Positions 1 through 11,850 of a DNA stretch of 64,000 bases are shown piece after piece. The number at the start of each line of letters is the position of its first letter. Position 1 is the stretch's first letter. The stretch comes from Pholiota molesta. Lineage: Eukaryota; Basidiomycota; Agaricomycetes; Agaricales; Strophariaceae. The DNA is taken from the NCBI GenBank assembly GCA_014925825.1, contig JACGCK010000129.1, positions 1-64,000 on the forward strand, given 5' to 3'. The notes under the pieces were generated by a model. It did no database searches. It was not told the DNA's origin and saw only the letters and a program-made list of their open reading frames with translations. The translations under genes were made by a program, and so were the position numbers.

Positions 1-181
1 AAAATATCGATCCACTGCAAGAGGTGATCATTGTTCCATCTGGAAACAGCCCAGAAAAAGTACAATTTGAACCTGTTGCATAAACTGTTTCCAAAAAAAA
101 ACTTTGGGAATAGCCTTAAAACCTGTTCACAATAAGCTGTTTCTAAAAGAAACAGCCATTGCCTCCGGCAGTGATCTGTAC
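1..181. other. AT-rich flank, no gene seen
   Basis: This short stretch lies downstream of the stop codon of the minus-strand gene at 182-986. It has A-runs and no open frame or repeat that I recognise. It probably holds the 3' untranslated region of that gene. Confidence 0.4.
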
Positions 182-986
182 TCAACACTGTAACCGATCG
201 ACTTCGCAGTAGGTTGTGCTGAAGAGTTCGACAAAAATATCATAATCATTTGATTTGCTTGGAATAACGCCAGATGGGTACGCTTCAGGGATTGAATGTG
301 TCGAGCATTGGCCGTATCTTGAACGCTGGTAATTGGGATTGAGCGTTGGAAATATTATCGTGGATTCTGAATCCGAACGCGCTGGAGTAATTGAAGTATT
401 AGCTTGCTTGTAGAACACCTCCCTCAGTTCTGGTGATGTTGATATGAAATCTGCAAACGGATAAAATTTAATATGTTAAAACCGTATGATGTATGGATCC
501 GGCTTACTGTTGGCTGTATACGACCATACTGAATATACACCTACATATATCTTGTTAGCTATCGCAATGACGAAACTACCAATGTACCGTTGAAATACCT
601 GCGGGTCCCCATTCGCACAGGAAAGTTCGTCCACCTCGTGCGATGTCATCATCGGCGTTGCTCTGTGTGATACAACCTAGATAGTATCAGCGATAATGAG
701 TGAAAGTCTGCATCTCGACAGTTATACATCACTCACCCTCGCCATATTCCACTTTCGTTTCGTCCGAGTCTACAGAAGACTCGCTATTAGTTGTCCAGCT
801 TGAAATACTCTCGCCCACCGACTTCTCCTGGGGCGCCGTACGAAAGCCGTCCAGGGTAAGTCTGCGATAGTGGTCTCTGATTAACTGCGCCTTGTCCCAG
901 CGAGGAAGAGACTCACCCCGCGTTCGCAGATGGGTGGCATCCGCGTGCGTGAGGGAGATCTGCATCTGATGCGGCGGCATCGTCAT
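182..986 (-). CDS. Hypothetical four-exon protein, 209 aa
   Basis: I do not recognise the family. On the minus strand four exons join in frame: 986-737, 676-599, 540-508 and 450-182. The introns are 60, 58 and 57 nt, each with a GT donor, an AG acceptor and a branch-like CTGAT or CTAAC. The joined frame is 630 nt and ends in TGA. The product begins MTMPPHQMQISL. It has an acidic serine-rich stretch near residues 65-82, then a short block with RTFLCEWGPAG, and a Ser/Tyr-rich tail. There is no signal peptide or membrane segment. Three consecutive typical introns that keep the frame are the main evidence that it is real. A short TATA-like run lies about 70 nt upstream. Confidence 0.6.
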
Positions 987-1056
987 TTCTGATGTGGACG
1001 GAGGCGTGGGTGTTGGCGTTTGGTGAGTCGTCCGTTGGGCATGGGAATCCGATGCG

Positions 1057-1066
1057 ATTTTATAGG
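1057..1066 (-). promoter_or_regulatory. TATA-like element upstream of the 182-986 gene
   Basis: Read on the minus strand the site is CCTATAAAAT, about 70 nt upstream of the ATG at 986, a reasonable fungal TATA position. The assignment rests on position and sequence only. Confidence 0.35.
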
Positions 1067-3169
1067 TTAAATGTTTGAAAAGAGCAAGGCCAAAAGCACT
1101 GCGTCAGTGGCCACCGCCGCCGCTTGACACCGGTGCGGCGATTGCCTTATCAGGAAGTTGTAGACAAGGAAGTGGTTCGGGCGCCGACGGGCGGCACTCG
1201 CGTCAAACGCACGTGGCGAGCGCAATGCACCGCAAAAGGTATGTTCTGCTAATGACGCCGACAAGAAAAAGAAAGGTCTCGCATGGTTTGTTCTTTATTT
1301 TATCCAGGCGTTTGCGACCGTATTCTAACCGTAACTTGTAAGTAAGCGCTTTATTTCCATCTTGCCATCTCAGGGTTCGGTGGCCGTCTGGGTTTGCCAG
1401 TGGTCGCTGCCAGTCTTCCGGTAGCGCTAGTGCTCCGCATATCCTGGCGCATCCCTATGCCAGGTATGCGCTAGGCGCAACATGAATCTGTGGCGCGAAC
1501 CGTGAGGTACTTACTGTAAGTCCTTCGACGTCGAATAGGAAGATAAGTACGCGGAGTACGAAGGCGGCACGGAAGATGTCAAGGACGAGGACGTCCCAGA
1601 GAACGAAGGCACGGAAACAAAACGGAGGCTGAAGACAGAGGTGGGACGTTGAAGCCCTCGTCGCTTGTCTATGCAGCGTATGTTGGTGAGATGACATTGA
1701 TGGATCATCTGGTTTTTCTTCGATGTCTAGTATAGTATATAAAGCTAATATTGCTATGTATGGTGCGAGACTGGTACGCTGACAACTAAACAATACAATC
1801 ACTCAAACAGAACGCCCGTCAGCCAACCGAGGAGTAGCCTTCAGAAAATACCACCTACCATCTCCGAAAATGAGATTCATTCGCGTATGGGCAGCGTCGG
1901 TACAACGATATCAAATCCATGGAAGTAAGTACTTATCTTGTTCTCGCGCTCTCGTCGAACGAACTCGTCGAAATATCGGACCCGTCCAAGGCGGCGGCCA
2001 GGAGTCTAAGATAACCGTTGTGATAGAAACTTTGGCCTAGGCTTAAAAAAAGATACACCATATGCATGTTGTTTCCTGCAAAGGTGCAGGGCGATAATGC
2101 CCGCGTACACATACCGGTATCGAAGGTCGTCGATCGTCGTTGGGAAGCGAAAAAACATAAGCTACCAGCACATAGACAATGGACATGTCCATGGCGTTTT
2201 TATCCCGGTCGCGGAACTAACATATGTGTTGTGGGTGGACTACACGCGCTGGCTGCAAGGCCTACAGCCGTCGATAATCTGCGTGCGGTGACGGATGCCC
2301 GTAATGTGCGAGCGAACGTGGAGAAGATAACGTTTTGGCAGTATGGGGTGCAAATTGTTAGGATGAAGTTCAAGCACTAGTCAGATTTCTGCCTTCTTCG
2401 TAGTACATAGGAAGACTCTCAAAACATCCCCGATGTTTTATTTTTGGCGTCTGGCCAGCGTCTGGCGACTCAATGAGAGCGGGAATGAGGCAAGCGCTTA
2501 ACGGATTCTTGCTAACCGAGAGTCTGAGCCACAATTCGTTCCGAATTCTTTTGTCGTGATGCAGGCAATCGCGCGGAACCGACCTGGTCCGAGGGTGCCA
2601 AGATCACACCAGAAGTGCGATTTGCCCGGAAAGGGAGCTCGAGGCCGATGAGGGGCGATCCAGCCTGGGGGAACCACGGGGTCTGCTGGCCGTGAAATTT
2701 GGGACGGCATGTCGATGGCCGTTGCAGGCCGTTAGAACTTGGATGCGGTATTTATAAGTTATACGAAAGGTGGGAAGAGGATGGGAGAGGAGGACGGTTG
2801 TAATGAGGCTGAAGGTTTATATCTGGAATGGGCGCTGTTGGGCGTGGACGGTTGCGATGCTTCCGACGTCTGGTGTACAAGAGACGAGGAGATGAAAGCA
2901 AGAGGAAACTCAGGAGAGCCAAAATCCAACCAAAATTCGTAGCGGTAAAGAAGTCATTGTTTTGTAAGAAAAACTTCGTGGTTATCGTAGATACCCAGTA
3001 TGAGTTTCAAACGCGAAATGCGTGAATAAAGTTTGACGACATAACATGGGGTTGAGGCTGTGCGCAGGTGAAGGCGATATTAAGCCGTCAAAAGCGGTTA
3101 GCAACGCGGGCCAATCAGCGCCAAGCCCATCAGGCACGCTTCCGGACGAGATCCTTCCCCACTCCTTCC
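1067..3169. other. Gene-poor stretch without a supportable model
   Basis: About 2.1 kb holds only short open frames in several registers. Around 1,375-1,460 on the plus strand a frame reads ...ILAHPYAR before a GTATGC donor, and an acidic open frame follows an acceptor at 1,538. I could not join these into a convincing protein. Another open frame (about 56 codons) begins at 1,870. No repeats, TIRs or RNA genes were recognised. Confidence 0.3.
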
Positions 3170-3245
3170 CACTACTTACCAGCCCCTCCTTCCTTTCATT
3201 TTCATTTCCTTTTCTCTCATTTCCTTATAATTCCTCTCTGCCGTA
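3170..3245 (+). promoter_or_regulatory. CT-rich promoter tract upstream of the aspartic protease
   Basis: A run of about 70 nt is almost entirely C and T on the plus strand (CTTCCTTTCATTTTC and similar) and sits 270-340 nt upstream of the first supported protease exon. Pyrimidine tracts of this kind commonly precede transcription starts in filamentous fungi. No clear TATA box is seen. Confidence 0.35.
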
Positions 3246-3510
3246 GTCGTGGCTACTGACCAACATCGATAACGGACATTCGGCACTCTCGCAAACTGAC
3301 ATAAATTGACAAGCATCTCACGACGTTCCGTTCCGACCTAAACGCTGCATCGACGACTCGCTGGCTGGCCGCTTCGCTTCCCACCCCCACCTCCACGACC
3401 TGGCTGGCTATTCTGACTACGGGCCAAGCGCGAAAGAACCCCATACCAAGTGCACTCGGTGACGAGGCTATTACCGTCGATCACACGCTCAAGACGCTCA
3501 AGAGACCGCT

Positions 3511-6330
3511 ATGCCAAGTTGGAAGGGCAAGGAGCGGCAGATAGAGGCGAGAGATGATGGAGTTGAGGGGAATGGGGGCGCAGATGGCGTCGTGCTCGCC
3601 CTCGACATGGTCGGCACTGGTATATACGACGTGTAAGTCCCACGTTTTGTCTTGCTCCGCCCGATCAATCGTATGTTTCACATTCGAGCGCCTATTTCCA
3701 ATGTTGTGATACGACTGTTTCTCATTCGTATACCACAGCGCGTACACTATTCCCGTCAAATTCGGCGTCACCCAACAGTTCTCGCTCCAAATCGACACCG
3801 GATCTTCCGACCTCGTCAGTCCTCGTTCTTCCTCTCTCGCTGCTGAACTGACGTCTCTTCCAGTGGGTTGCGTCGACTTCGTGTTCCACGTCAAGTTGTA
3901 GCCTTACCAAAGGTCGCCTGTACAACCCAGCGGGTCGCGTTCAACTGGGAAAGACTTCACCATCCCTACCTTGAAGGTTCTGCCTCGGGGCCCATAGTTT
4001 GGGATAATGTTACGCTGGGCGGCTATTCCATCGATAACCAAGCGCTCGGTAAGTATATTCACCCTGCGTATTGAAGTCCTCATCTCACCTCCTCCAACAG
4101 CCGCCGTCAACGATGTCCAATCAGAACCTCTCGCCCCCAACTTCAGCGGCATCCTCGGTCTCGCCCTCCCTCTCAATAGCATCATCGCCAAGACATACCC
4201 CCCGTAACGAATAACGACCCGACGGTGCCGCATGGGCATCGAACTGTTCTCCATCACCCCTGTCGCGACGCCCCTGCTGCACGTTTCCTCTCCCTATCCC
4301 TCGCGCGTCCAGGCTCGAACGCCGTGCCTTCTCTTCTGGCATCGGCCACCATCCAAGTGCGCTCGTCCCAGATCCCAGCAAAATACAGTACTCCACCCTC
4401 GTCAGCGAACGTTCAGGGACGCTGTTCTGGAAAGCGAGCGTGCGCGCGATCACTGTGTACGTCAACAGCGTGCCGAAGCCTATATCGCTCGGGCGGTCGG
4501 TGACGGGCGCTGCCTTCCCAGCGCCGTTCTCGACTCGGGCGTACCCCTGATCTTCACGACGACGGCCGTGGCGAACGCGATCTACGGTGCGTTGGGAGTA
4601 ACACCGGGCAGCGATGGTACCTGTAAGCCCGCTCCCACCTCATCCCCCTCACCCCTCTTGCTGATCCCAACGGAACACGCAGACTACGTCCCATGCCACA
4701 CCCCGCTCAACCTCACGGTGACGCTCGACGACCGCCCCGAGATCCCGATCCACCCGCTCGACCTCACCGCGGAGCCGCCGGACAGCAACCAGGCGCAGTT
4801 CTGCATCGGGCTCATCCAGCCCGCGGACGCCGTGCTCACGAGCCCGACGTCCGCGATCGGCGACATGATCCTCGGCGTGCCCTTCCTGCGGAACACGTAC
4901 ACCGTCATGGCGTACACGCCGCCCAGCTCTGATGGCACCTTTCCCCCGCTCTCCACCACCACCACCACCTCGTCAAGCAACAGCAACAGCAACAGCGTTG
5001 CGAGCGACGACGACCAGCCGCCGTCGCGCGTCGCGACGCAGATCACGCCGCAGCTCGGGCTCCTCCCCTTGACAGACCCCACGCGCGCGCTCGCGGAGTT
5101 CAACACCGTGCGCGTGCTCAACCAGCCCCTCTCCTCCGGCGCCGCCGCCCCCCCTAACACCGGCTCCAACTCCAACACCAAGACCGTGGACGTCGGCGGG
5201 AAGAAGCTGTCCGTGGGCATCGTCATCCTCATCGGGCTCCTGTCCTTCTTCGCTCTGTGCTGCGCTTTGTTCGGCGGGCGGTGGCTGCTGTTCCGGCGCC
5301 GGTATGGGCGGGCGCGCAAGGCCGGGTTTGGCAACGGCGACTCTGCGGAGGGGCTAGATCAGAAGACGGTGTATATGCTGGCGAGAAGGACGAGCCGCGG
5401 GGCGTTGGGCGCGGTGCCCCTCGTCGGCGGCGGCGGGGCGGGGGACGAGGAGACGCTAACGCTGACGGAGGACGAGCTGCGGGAGCGCCGGTACCGCAGC
5501 TACATGCGGAAGAGCGGGAAGCTGTCGGAGAGCACGGTGGGCAGCGAGCGCACGCTGGCCGCGGACCCGTACGCGGCGCCGGGAGAGGACGGCGAGTTCG
5601 GGTACGTCAGGGGGCATAAAACGCGGGACGAGGACGAGGGGCGGAGGATGCGGGCGCGTGGGGCGACGCCACGCTCGTCGCACCGCGCCGGACCGCCGAC
5701 CCAGAGGCGCGCCCCCTCGTCGTCGGCGCCTCGCCACCCTCCTCGCCGCCCTCCTCGCCGGACCAGCCCGCGTTCCCGCACGCGCGCACGTACAGCGACC
5801 CCCCGGAGCCGCCCGCGCCCGACGCCGGCGGGCACGCGCGCACGCCGAGCGCACAGCCGCTGCTGGGCCCGCGCCAGTCCTCGGGCGACCTGGACGAGCT
5901 GGTCGTCGCGAGCCACGCGCGGCTGTTCAGCGTCGACTCCACGGAGGCCTCTGCCGTCGGGGGCGATCTGCTCCAGCCTGTACCCCCCGCTTCGCTGCGG
6001 CTGGTCGCGCAGCCGCCGGCGCGGACGGACTCGAGCGTGCTGGATCTGGCGCAGTTCGGTAGTGGTGCGCCACCATCGCCGACGCTGCGGACGGGCGCGG
6101 GCGAGGAAGGGGGGGATGTGCACACGGGCATGGCGGGCATCGGGAGCGCGTCGCGGGGGTCGCGGTTCCTCGGGATGGGGCCGCGGCCCAGCATCGACTC
6201 GCTGCCGTTCAACCGCGAGAGCCTGATGAGCGTCAGCAGCGTGGGCAGCACGGTCGCCGGGCTTGGGGTGGCGCTTGGGAGCCCGTCTGATGTGGGCGCG
6301 GACAAGAGGGTGGGTGCGTCGTCGCCATGA
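3511..6330 (+). CDS. Membrane-anchored A1 aspartic protease, reading frame broken by single-base slips
   Basis: This is a pepsin-family endopeptidase. Exons are about 3511-3632, 3739-3814, 3864-4048, 4101-4622 and 4683-6330. The first catalytic motif, DTGSSDLW, is split by intron 2. The second, LDSGVPLIF, has its Asp codon at 4532-4534. A membrane segment (GIVILIGLLSFFALCC) at about 5215-5265 is followed by a basic stop-transfer run (RRRYGR) and a long Ser/Pro-rich cytoplasmic tail, as in basidiomycete membrane-anchored members. As read, the frame slips near 3925, 3967, 4200, 4214, 4243, 4271, 4339, 4530 and 5645. Each slip is explained by one missing base, and family-like sequence continues in the next frame. 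A propeptide-like frame upstream joins at 3511 by the same kind of slip, so the true start is probably further 5'. No clear signal peptide was found. It is either a recent pseudogene or a sequence carrying deletion errors. Confidence 0.85.
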
Positions 6331-7095
6331 TGTTGAGTGGCTTCCCTTCACGGTCTCTGGTTTTTTTTTTCTTTTCTTTGCTCTCCTTTGGTTGTATCGC
6401 TTTTGCTTTGGGTTTTGATTTATCTGCCGGTTTTTTTCCACTTTGCTTTATCTCGTCTCGTCTCGTTTTCTGTTTATAATGCGTGGTCACCACCATTCAA
6501 CTATCCTTAATCATCTTTCTTTTCGTGTTATCCATTCTGTTTCCTATATCGTTTTTTTCGTCGCAGTATCTGGACTCTACACTTTCTCTCCGCTCATACC
6601 ATCATCACTCGCTAGTTAGGAAGCCCTCGCTCATTCATTCACCCACGGACATCGTTATCTCTACCTACGTATACGAACCATGCATGTACTTTTAACTCAG
6701 TCAAACAAAACGCGCGTATAGGGCATTTGAGCTCGAGCTCGATGAAGGAGTGACAGATATGCAAGTAATATCGTGAAGAAAGTCATAGACGTGAGCAAAT
6801 GGCGAACCTTTCACAAATCCTTCTCGCCTGTTAGTTTCGGCGTGAGCAGTACTGTACTGGTATCGTACAATTGATGCTCCCATTTTTATCACGAAAATGA
6901 GTTACATTAGGCTTGCCATCGAGGGCTATTTCGATCTGGGTTAAAGCGAGTGACTGGCTGCGGTAACTCTATTCCTATCAATGTGCGGTATCTACTCTGT
7001 TGTTCCCAATTTCTTTGCGATGCCATATTCTGTATCTTTCCAAGGTCGACCCTTTCCACTTAATCTTGAAACACAGTGTTTATGGTTGCTCGAAT
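6331..7095. other. Intergenic region between protease and C2H2 gene
   Basis: It starts with the probable 3' untranslated region of the protease (T- and CT-rich), followed by sequence with no supportable gene. The promoter-proximal segment of the C2H2 gene, which is duplicated at 16.3 kb, begins at about 7,095. Confidence 0.4.
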
Positions 7096-7329
7096 ATTTC
7101 TGCGACTACGATAATAAGCGCCCGTTGCCTGCAAGCTTTTGATTTTTTTCTCACGAATCAAGGGCCGTTGCCGGATTGCAAAATCCTATTATAGCTCGAG
7201 TCAAAACGTACACCTTGGCTTCTGCTATTATGTACTCATCCTCAGGTGACGGCGGTGGGAAAAGGAAGTTTCCTCCAAGTACATAAAGGGCGTCCCCCAT
7301 CGAACACTCCTTCTTCCAAACCACCCACC

Positions 7330-8387
7330 ATGCCCATCGAACACTTCTGCCTCTCTTGCTCGAAGACGTTTGCGACCGTCGCAGGTCTGACGTCGCATGC
7401 TAGAGCTAAGGGACACGTTGCGAATCCTTTCGTCTGCGATGCGTGTGAGGTGTCGTTCGCGTCGTCCATGGCCTTGGAATCCGTGAGTCATTCTTGTGTT
7501 TTCCTGAAATTACACCGGCGAATCAGTGATTCCTTGCTACTCTAGCATATGAACTCTCCAAGACACGCAGATGATTATGCATCGGACGACGACGTATCGG
7601 ACGACGACGTATCGGACGATGATGTATCTGATGATGATGCATCTGACGCCGATGATGTATCTGACGATGCATCCTTCGATGACTCCGACTCCGCTGAAGG
7701 CGACCCGTATTGCAGTGGGTGCGAACGCCAGTTCGTCTGCATGAACGCTCTGAACCAGCACCTGTTTGACTCACCAAAACACAACTGGTGTTTCGATTGC
7801 TCTCGCGACTTCAGCTCCGAAACCGCTCTTTTAAATGTGAGTCGCGTTTACAGTACTGCATTTACTCTTCCCCATTCAAGCAATATTGGTAGCACCAAAA
7901 CTCTCTCGCCCATCGCGGACGTGACTTCCAATGCCCTTTCTGCAACGGGATGTTTAAGAGCCCGTCTGGCATCGCCCAACACATCGAATCCGGATGCCAC
8001 AAGATCACTCGGCACCAAGTCACTGCTGCCGTTCGCAAGTTGCAGATCGTTCCCGACATTTCCATCAAAAGGATCACAGGACCCGTGGACCCTCCTACTA
8101 CCATTCGCACCTACTTCGCCTCCGAGGCGTCCTTCGACGGCTCGGCCTACAAGTGTTATCTCTGCTCCAAATCCTTCCGAACGCTTGCGGGTCTTAACAG
8201 CCATCTCAACTCGCCGGCACACGACGACGACGAGTTCAGATGTCCGAAGTGTAAGACCGAGTTCAAGCTGATCTCTGGGTTCGTCCAACACCTCGAAAGC
8301 CGCTCCTGTGGCTTGGCGGAGACCCCAGAGATTGACAACTACTTCAACGATTTGACCTCTCGGTTCTCTCGCCTGTTAAAGATGTAG
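7330..8387 (+). CDS. Seven-finger C2H2 zinc-finger protein, 312 aa
   Basis: Three exons (7330-7482, 7546-7836, 7893-8387) join in frame through 63- and 56-nt introns. I count seven C2H2 or U1-like fingers: two near residues 5-60, two after an acidic linker, one near 160, and two C-terminal (YKCYLCSKSF..., FRCPKCKTEF...). Introns 1 and 2 each interrupt a finger just before its first zinc-binding His, so splicing completes the finger. Residues about 60-95 form an Asp/Ser-rich linker encoded by a degenerate GAC-GTA-TCG repeat. A CATAAAGGG element lies about 45 nt upstream of the ATG. DNA or RNA binding is inferred from the fingers; targets are unknown. A truncated duplicate lies at 16.6 kb. Confidence 0.85.
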
Positions 8388-8990
8388 GTATCAATAGGCA
8401 CTGAATTCAAGGTGAGTCTCGATATCATCACTCGTTATGTTGCCTCATATTGGTTATGAGGCCGGAACATGGGTGAACATCATCGTCGGATGACGTTTTC
8501 CCATTTTACGACCTTCATCGTCAATGAATCTACATTTTCCCCCTTCCAACTCCTTTATCTTGTGCTCAATGCATGTTGCGTTTCGTAAAAATCTTTCTTT
8601 AGTCGTCCCTACCTCGCTCCGTAATCAATGTCTTGTGTACATACCGCCTACTACTTTTTTGACGGGGTGATTATGTATAATAAATTTCGGTCTTGAATGT
8701 TATCGTTGCTCAATTCTTATTGGTTTGAAATTGAAACGAATTTTTAATAAATCTTTCTCATTAACCTACCGACACTCGCAATCGCCCAATGCAGTGCGTC
8801 CACTGACCTGTGCTTGCTCTAAACCCACTGCTCCGTGTAGAACAGTTACCCAGATCGCCTCCGTGCAGCTCCAAACACCGCCGTCCTCGCACCACGCATG
8901 TGAAGGCGCCGAAGCTACAATGCGATCCGCACAAGACTCCCTTCAGGTGATCACGCAAGGCATCGATTTGGGCACAGGTATTTTGCCGTG
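8388..8990. other. 3' flank of the C2H2 gene, partly duplicated at 16.8-17.1 kb
   Basis: The first 300 nt (from AGGTGAGTCTCGATATCATC) match the sequence after the truncated copy at 16.8 kb, including GGCCGGAACATGGGTGAACA. This marks the duplicated segment as extending to about 8,690. No gene was recognised in the remainder. Confidence 0.5.
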
Positions 8991-8994
8991 CCAT

Positions 8995-9115
8995 GAGCGT
9001 GCAGAGCGTGCATGTGCGTGCATAGTGCGTGCAACCCGAATCAGGGTGCGTGCATACTCATGCGTGCGAAGCAGAAGTGCGTGCATAATTATCTGATATG
9101 CGTGCACGTAGGCGT
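8995..9115. repeat. GCGTGCA motif array 1
   Basis: Eight or nine copies of the heptamer GCGTGCA, most as TGCGTGCA, lie in 120 nt, all in plus orientation and irregularly spaced. Just beyond is the palindrome ATCTGATTATAATCAG. It may be a subterminal repeat block of an unrecognised mobile element. Confidence 0.6.
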
Positions 9116-9890
9116 GCACCAATCAGATATGTTTAAGAACTTCGGCTTTAGTATCTGATTATAATCAGTCAAAACTATATAGCCAGTTGTATTGAAGATG
9201 TACGTAGACTACGAATATAAAATGCTCGGGACTGTCAATCCTCTCAGTAAACGAAAACGGAATTGAAATTAGATCCGCGAGAATAGCTTCCGGAATTGGA
9301 ATGTTGAAAGACAAAGTCCATTTCCCGAGCTAGAAGTGATAAGATTAGCCATTGATCGAGACATTGACAGAAGTTCAAGTAAAGCTACGAGTCCTAGTAA
9401 GTATGGAATAAAGTAGAATATAAGTGAAGGTGGGATTAATTCAGTCAACGAAATAAAATTAACTGAAGAAGCCCGTTTTTCTGTGTACGTCTCGTATGTT
9501 TCAAGCAAATAAGTGTCAGGGAGAAGAAAATATAACAAAGCGCGTACCGGCGCTTACAGGTGCGCGCGTCTGGTGCCCCGTACTCGAAAAGCGAGTCCGC
9601 ACTCCAACAGTATCATTTGATATCAATTCGAAATAATTCAGCACAGGCACGGAGATTAAATAGAACAAAGCAAGTTGATCATTGATGTACAGAGCTTTTA
9701 GAACGAGCTCGGGGACGTATAAAGTCACAGAAAATCAAACTTCAGCGACACATAGCCTCTAGAAAAAACAAATCCAATTCGTCACAGGAACTCAACGTCA
9801 TGAAACTTCAAATTTTATCCTAACAATGAGTCGTTCATCCCTAGAGTATGCAAGTCATGAGCGCCTCTCGCAGTATCTCCTATCTCTACC
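9116..9890. other. AT-rich stretch between motif arrays
   Basis: Two overlapping minus-strand open frames (89 and 70 codons) are present, but they show no recognisable domain or credible introns. The position between two GTGCGTGCA arrays suggests the interior of a decayed mobile element, without direct proof. Confidence 0.3.
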
Positions 9891-10118
9891 CCTGCGTGCA
9901 GTTGCGTGATATGCATATCAACCTGCGTGCACACACTGGCTTGGTGCGTGCACTCAGGTCAACAATGCGTGGACAGTGCGTGCAATTGCGAGCTTTTTGC
10001 AAGCGTTGCGTGCATCTGCGTGCAGTGCGTGCAGGTGCGTGCGTAGATGCGTGCATCAGCGTGCAAGTGCGTGCAAATTTCTGAAGATGCGTGCAAGTGC
10101 GTGCAAGGTGCACGCAAG
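9891..10118. repeat. GCGTGCA motif array 2 (densest)
   Basis: About thirteen copies of GCGTGCA occur in 230 nt, many as GTGCGTGCA, all in plus orientation. Spacing is irregular, so it is not a simple satellite and not CRISPR-like. Confidence 0.6.
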
Positions 10119-11059
10119 TAGTTACAACTACATACATTTCTGTTAAAATGCAGTATATTCTCTAGCTTTAGACCCCTCGGCCCCAGATGCAGAGCAATTG
10201 TATAGGCGCTCGTTGCTGTCAAGGCGCCATTCCCGCTACCTTTAGGTAAGGGTCTTAGGGGGCGACTTTTGTGTCACGTTTTGGCGGGGACTTGTGAGAT
10301 GTTGAGTGTTACCGTCACATTTCTCCCACGTACCCCCTTTTCGGGCCGGGTTACCGCCTCCATATCCAACTTTCTCTTTGTTCTGTGAAACAGCCAGATA
10401 ATGCAACTGTCCTGTTTTCAGCAGCTCTCGAGATCTGGTTTAATTTCTTTCTTCTTACATGCGGCCTAGCTTGAAGTTTTTAAAAAAAGCTTCTCATGAA
10501 TAGCAAACAGGAGCGTACACCTTAGTAATGAATATTTGATGAATATTAAGGTTCGCCATAGATGTTTTTTGTAAACTTTCTTTCTGGACTTGTGTATCGT
10601 AAATCTAACACACTAGGGCTACCAAAGGAAAGTGTTTTCCTTGAAATTTCACTGCTAGCGGGCCATGCCGCTCGTCGGCCTTACCTTATCCATTATTTGG
10701 CTATGTCCGGGAACAAGGGTGATGCCGAATTCGGCTTCTAATGCGACTCCAATGCAATGCAAACTCGAAGAGCGCGCGAAATTGGTATGGATACAGTGAC
10801 GCGCTTAAGCATTGTGCAGATGCAAATAGAATAGGATGTACATATTGTAAAAAATGTCTTCGCAGAGCAGGAAGCTGTAGAATGGGAAAGTTTTAACGAA
10901 GATTGACCACACTTACACCTGCACTCGGCAAGCGGCCATTCTCTTTGTTCTGTATGCACCTCAGACGCTGTAACCTCTGATTTTTGTACTTGATTGTAGC
11001 CTACTACCAAGGCTGTGAATAGTAGATAAGACAAGGGTGGGGTAGCACACATATGGCAC

Positions 11060-11150
11060 CCTTGCGTGCATGCGTGTGTATGAGTGAGCGTGCGTGCAAA
11101 GTGCGTGCAAAACACATCCGGTGCGTGCACGCTTGCACGCACGATGCACG
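11060..11150. repeat. GCGTGCA motif array 3 with inverted copies
   Basis: Five plus-oriented copies are followed immediately by inverted copies (TGCACGC), unlike the first two arrays. The head-to-head arrangement could mark an element end. Confidence 0.5.
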
Positions 11151-11788
11151 CGTGGCACGGGTTTTTCTACCTGCCCCATCGATTTGCAACCGCATCCTCC
11201 ACGCCAACATCGAGAGGTTCCCGAGCCGCCTCTAGTAGCTCACGTAGAGCGAGAACGGCGAAGCCGTGAGATGGACGAGAAGGCATCAGCTTGTACTTGA
11301 GAGAGATGTGCAGATTCCAGATGCCTATCGCAGTCGGTGGGCGAGGAGTGTTCACTTGATATGAGGAAGGTGGGCGCGGGTATGGACGGATGGAGCATGC
11401 AGGCGGAAGTATACGTTTGATGTTGGAACCGTCGCACTGGCGCAGTGGCAATATACATGTCGAATGTGTGAACGGCGCGGTGAAGAGACCGTGGTTCTTC
11501 GTCAATCGGTATACGTGCACAATTTGGTGCTTGAAGCTCCAAATCTGAAGCTTGCAGACTCAGTATTGGAGTTTGGGTAGGCAGTAGATGACGGCTGTGG
11601 AAAGAGTGAGTTAGGCTACGGGACGAGGCGGAAAGGGTGGAAAGTACCACGTACATAGTTCGCCCAAATTGAACGTATGGTAGGCCTATATCGATGCACT
11701 GCTGGAGCGAAAGTCGTCCTGACGTCTATGGAGACATCCACCCACTCCGACTAAAATCAAGACTTCAACGCGCCGTGGGCAATGCGTG

Positions 11789-11850
11789 CACGTGAGCCTG
11801 TCGATGTTATTAATAGATGACAATGCTGCACAAGAATTCCAATCGATAAG
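11789..11850. repeat. CACGTGAG / TATTAATAGA / ATCGATAAG module, copy 1
   Basis: Ordered elements are CACGTGAG at 11789, TATTAATAGA near 11808 and ATCGATAAG at 11842, followed by a CCCACC-rich run. Read on the minus strand the middle element resembles a TATA box. It is one of at least seven copies in the window. Confidence 0.55.

Noticed and set aside
1360..1660. Possible spliced gene with ILAHPYAR and an acidic or basic final exon
   Set aside because: The phrase resembles a mushroom protein family, but the candidate introns (36 and 75 nt) and the downstream frame do not give a continuous family-like product. Not strong enough to annotate.
2066..2380. 104-codon plus-strand open frame
   Set aside because: No domain and no start context. 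An overlapping frame of similar quality exists.
4232..6226. 664-codon open frame on the plus strand
   Set aside because: It runs through a clear 60-nt intron (4623-4682) and mixes protease sequence with out-of-frame Arg/Pro-rich sequence after 5,645. The spliced protease model explains it better.
8995..11150. CRISPR-like array
   Set aside because: The repeated motif is only 7-9 nt and spacing is irregular, with no unique spacers. The genome is clearly eukaryotic.
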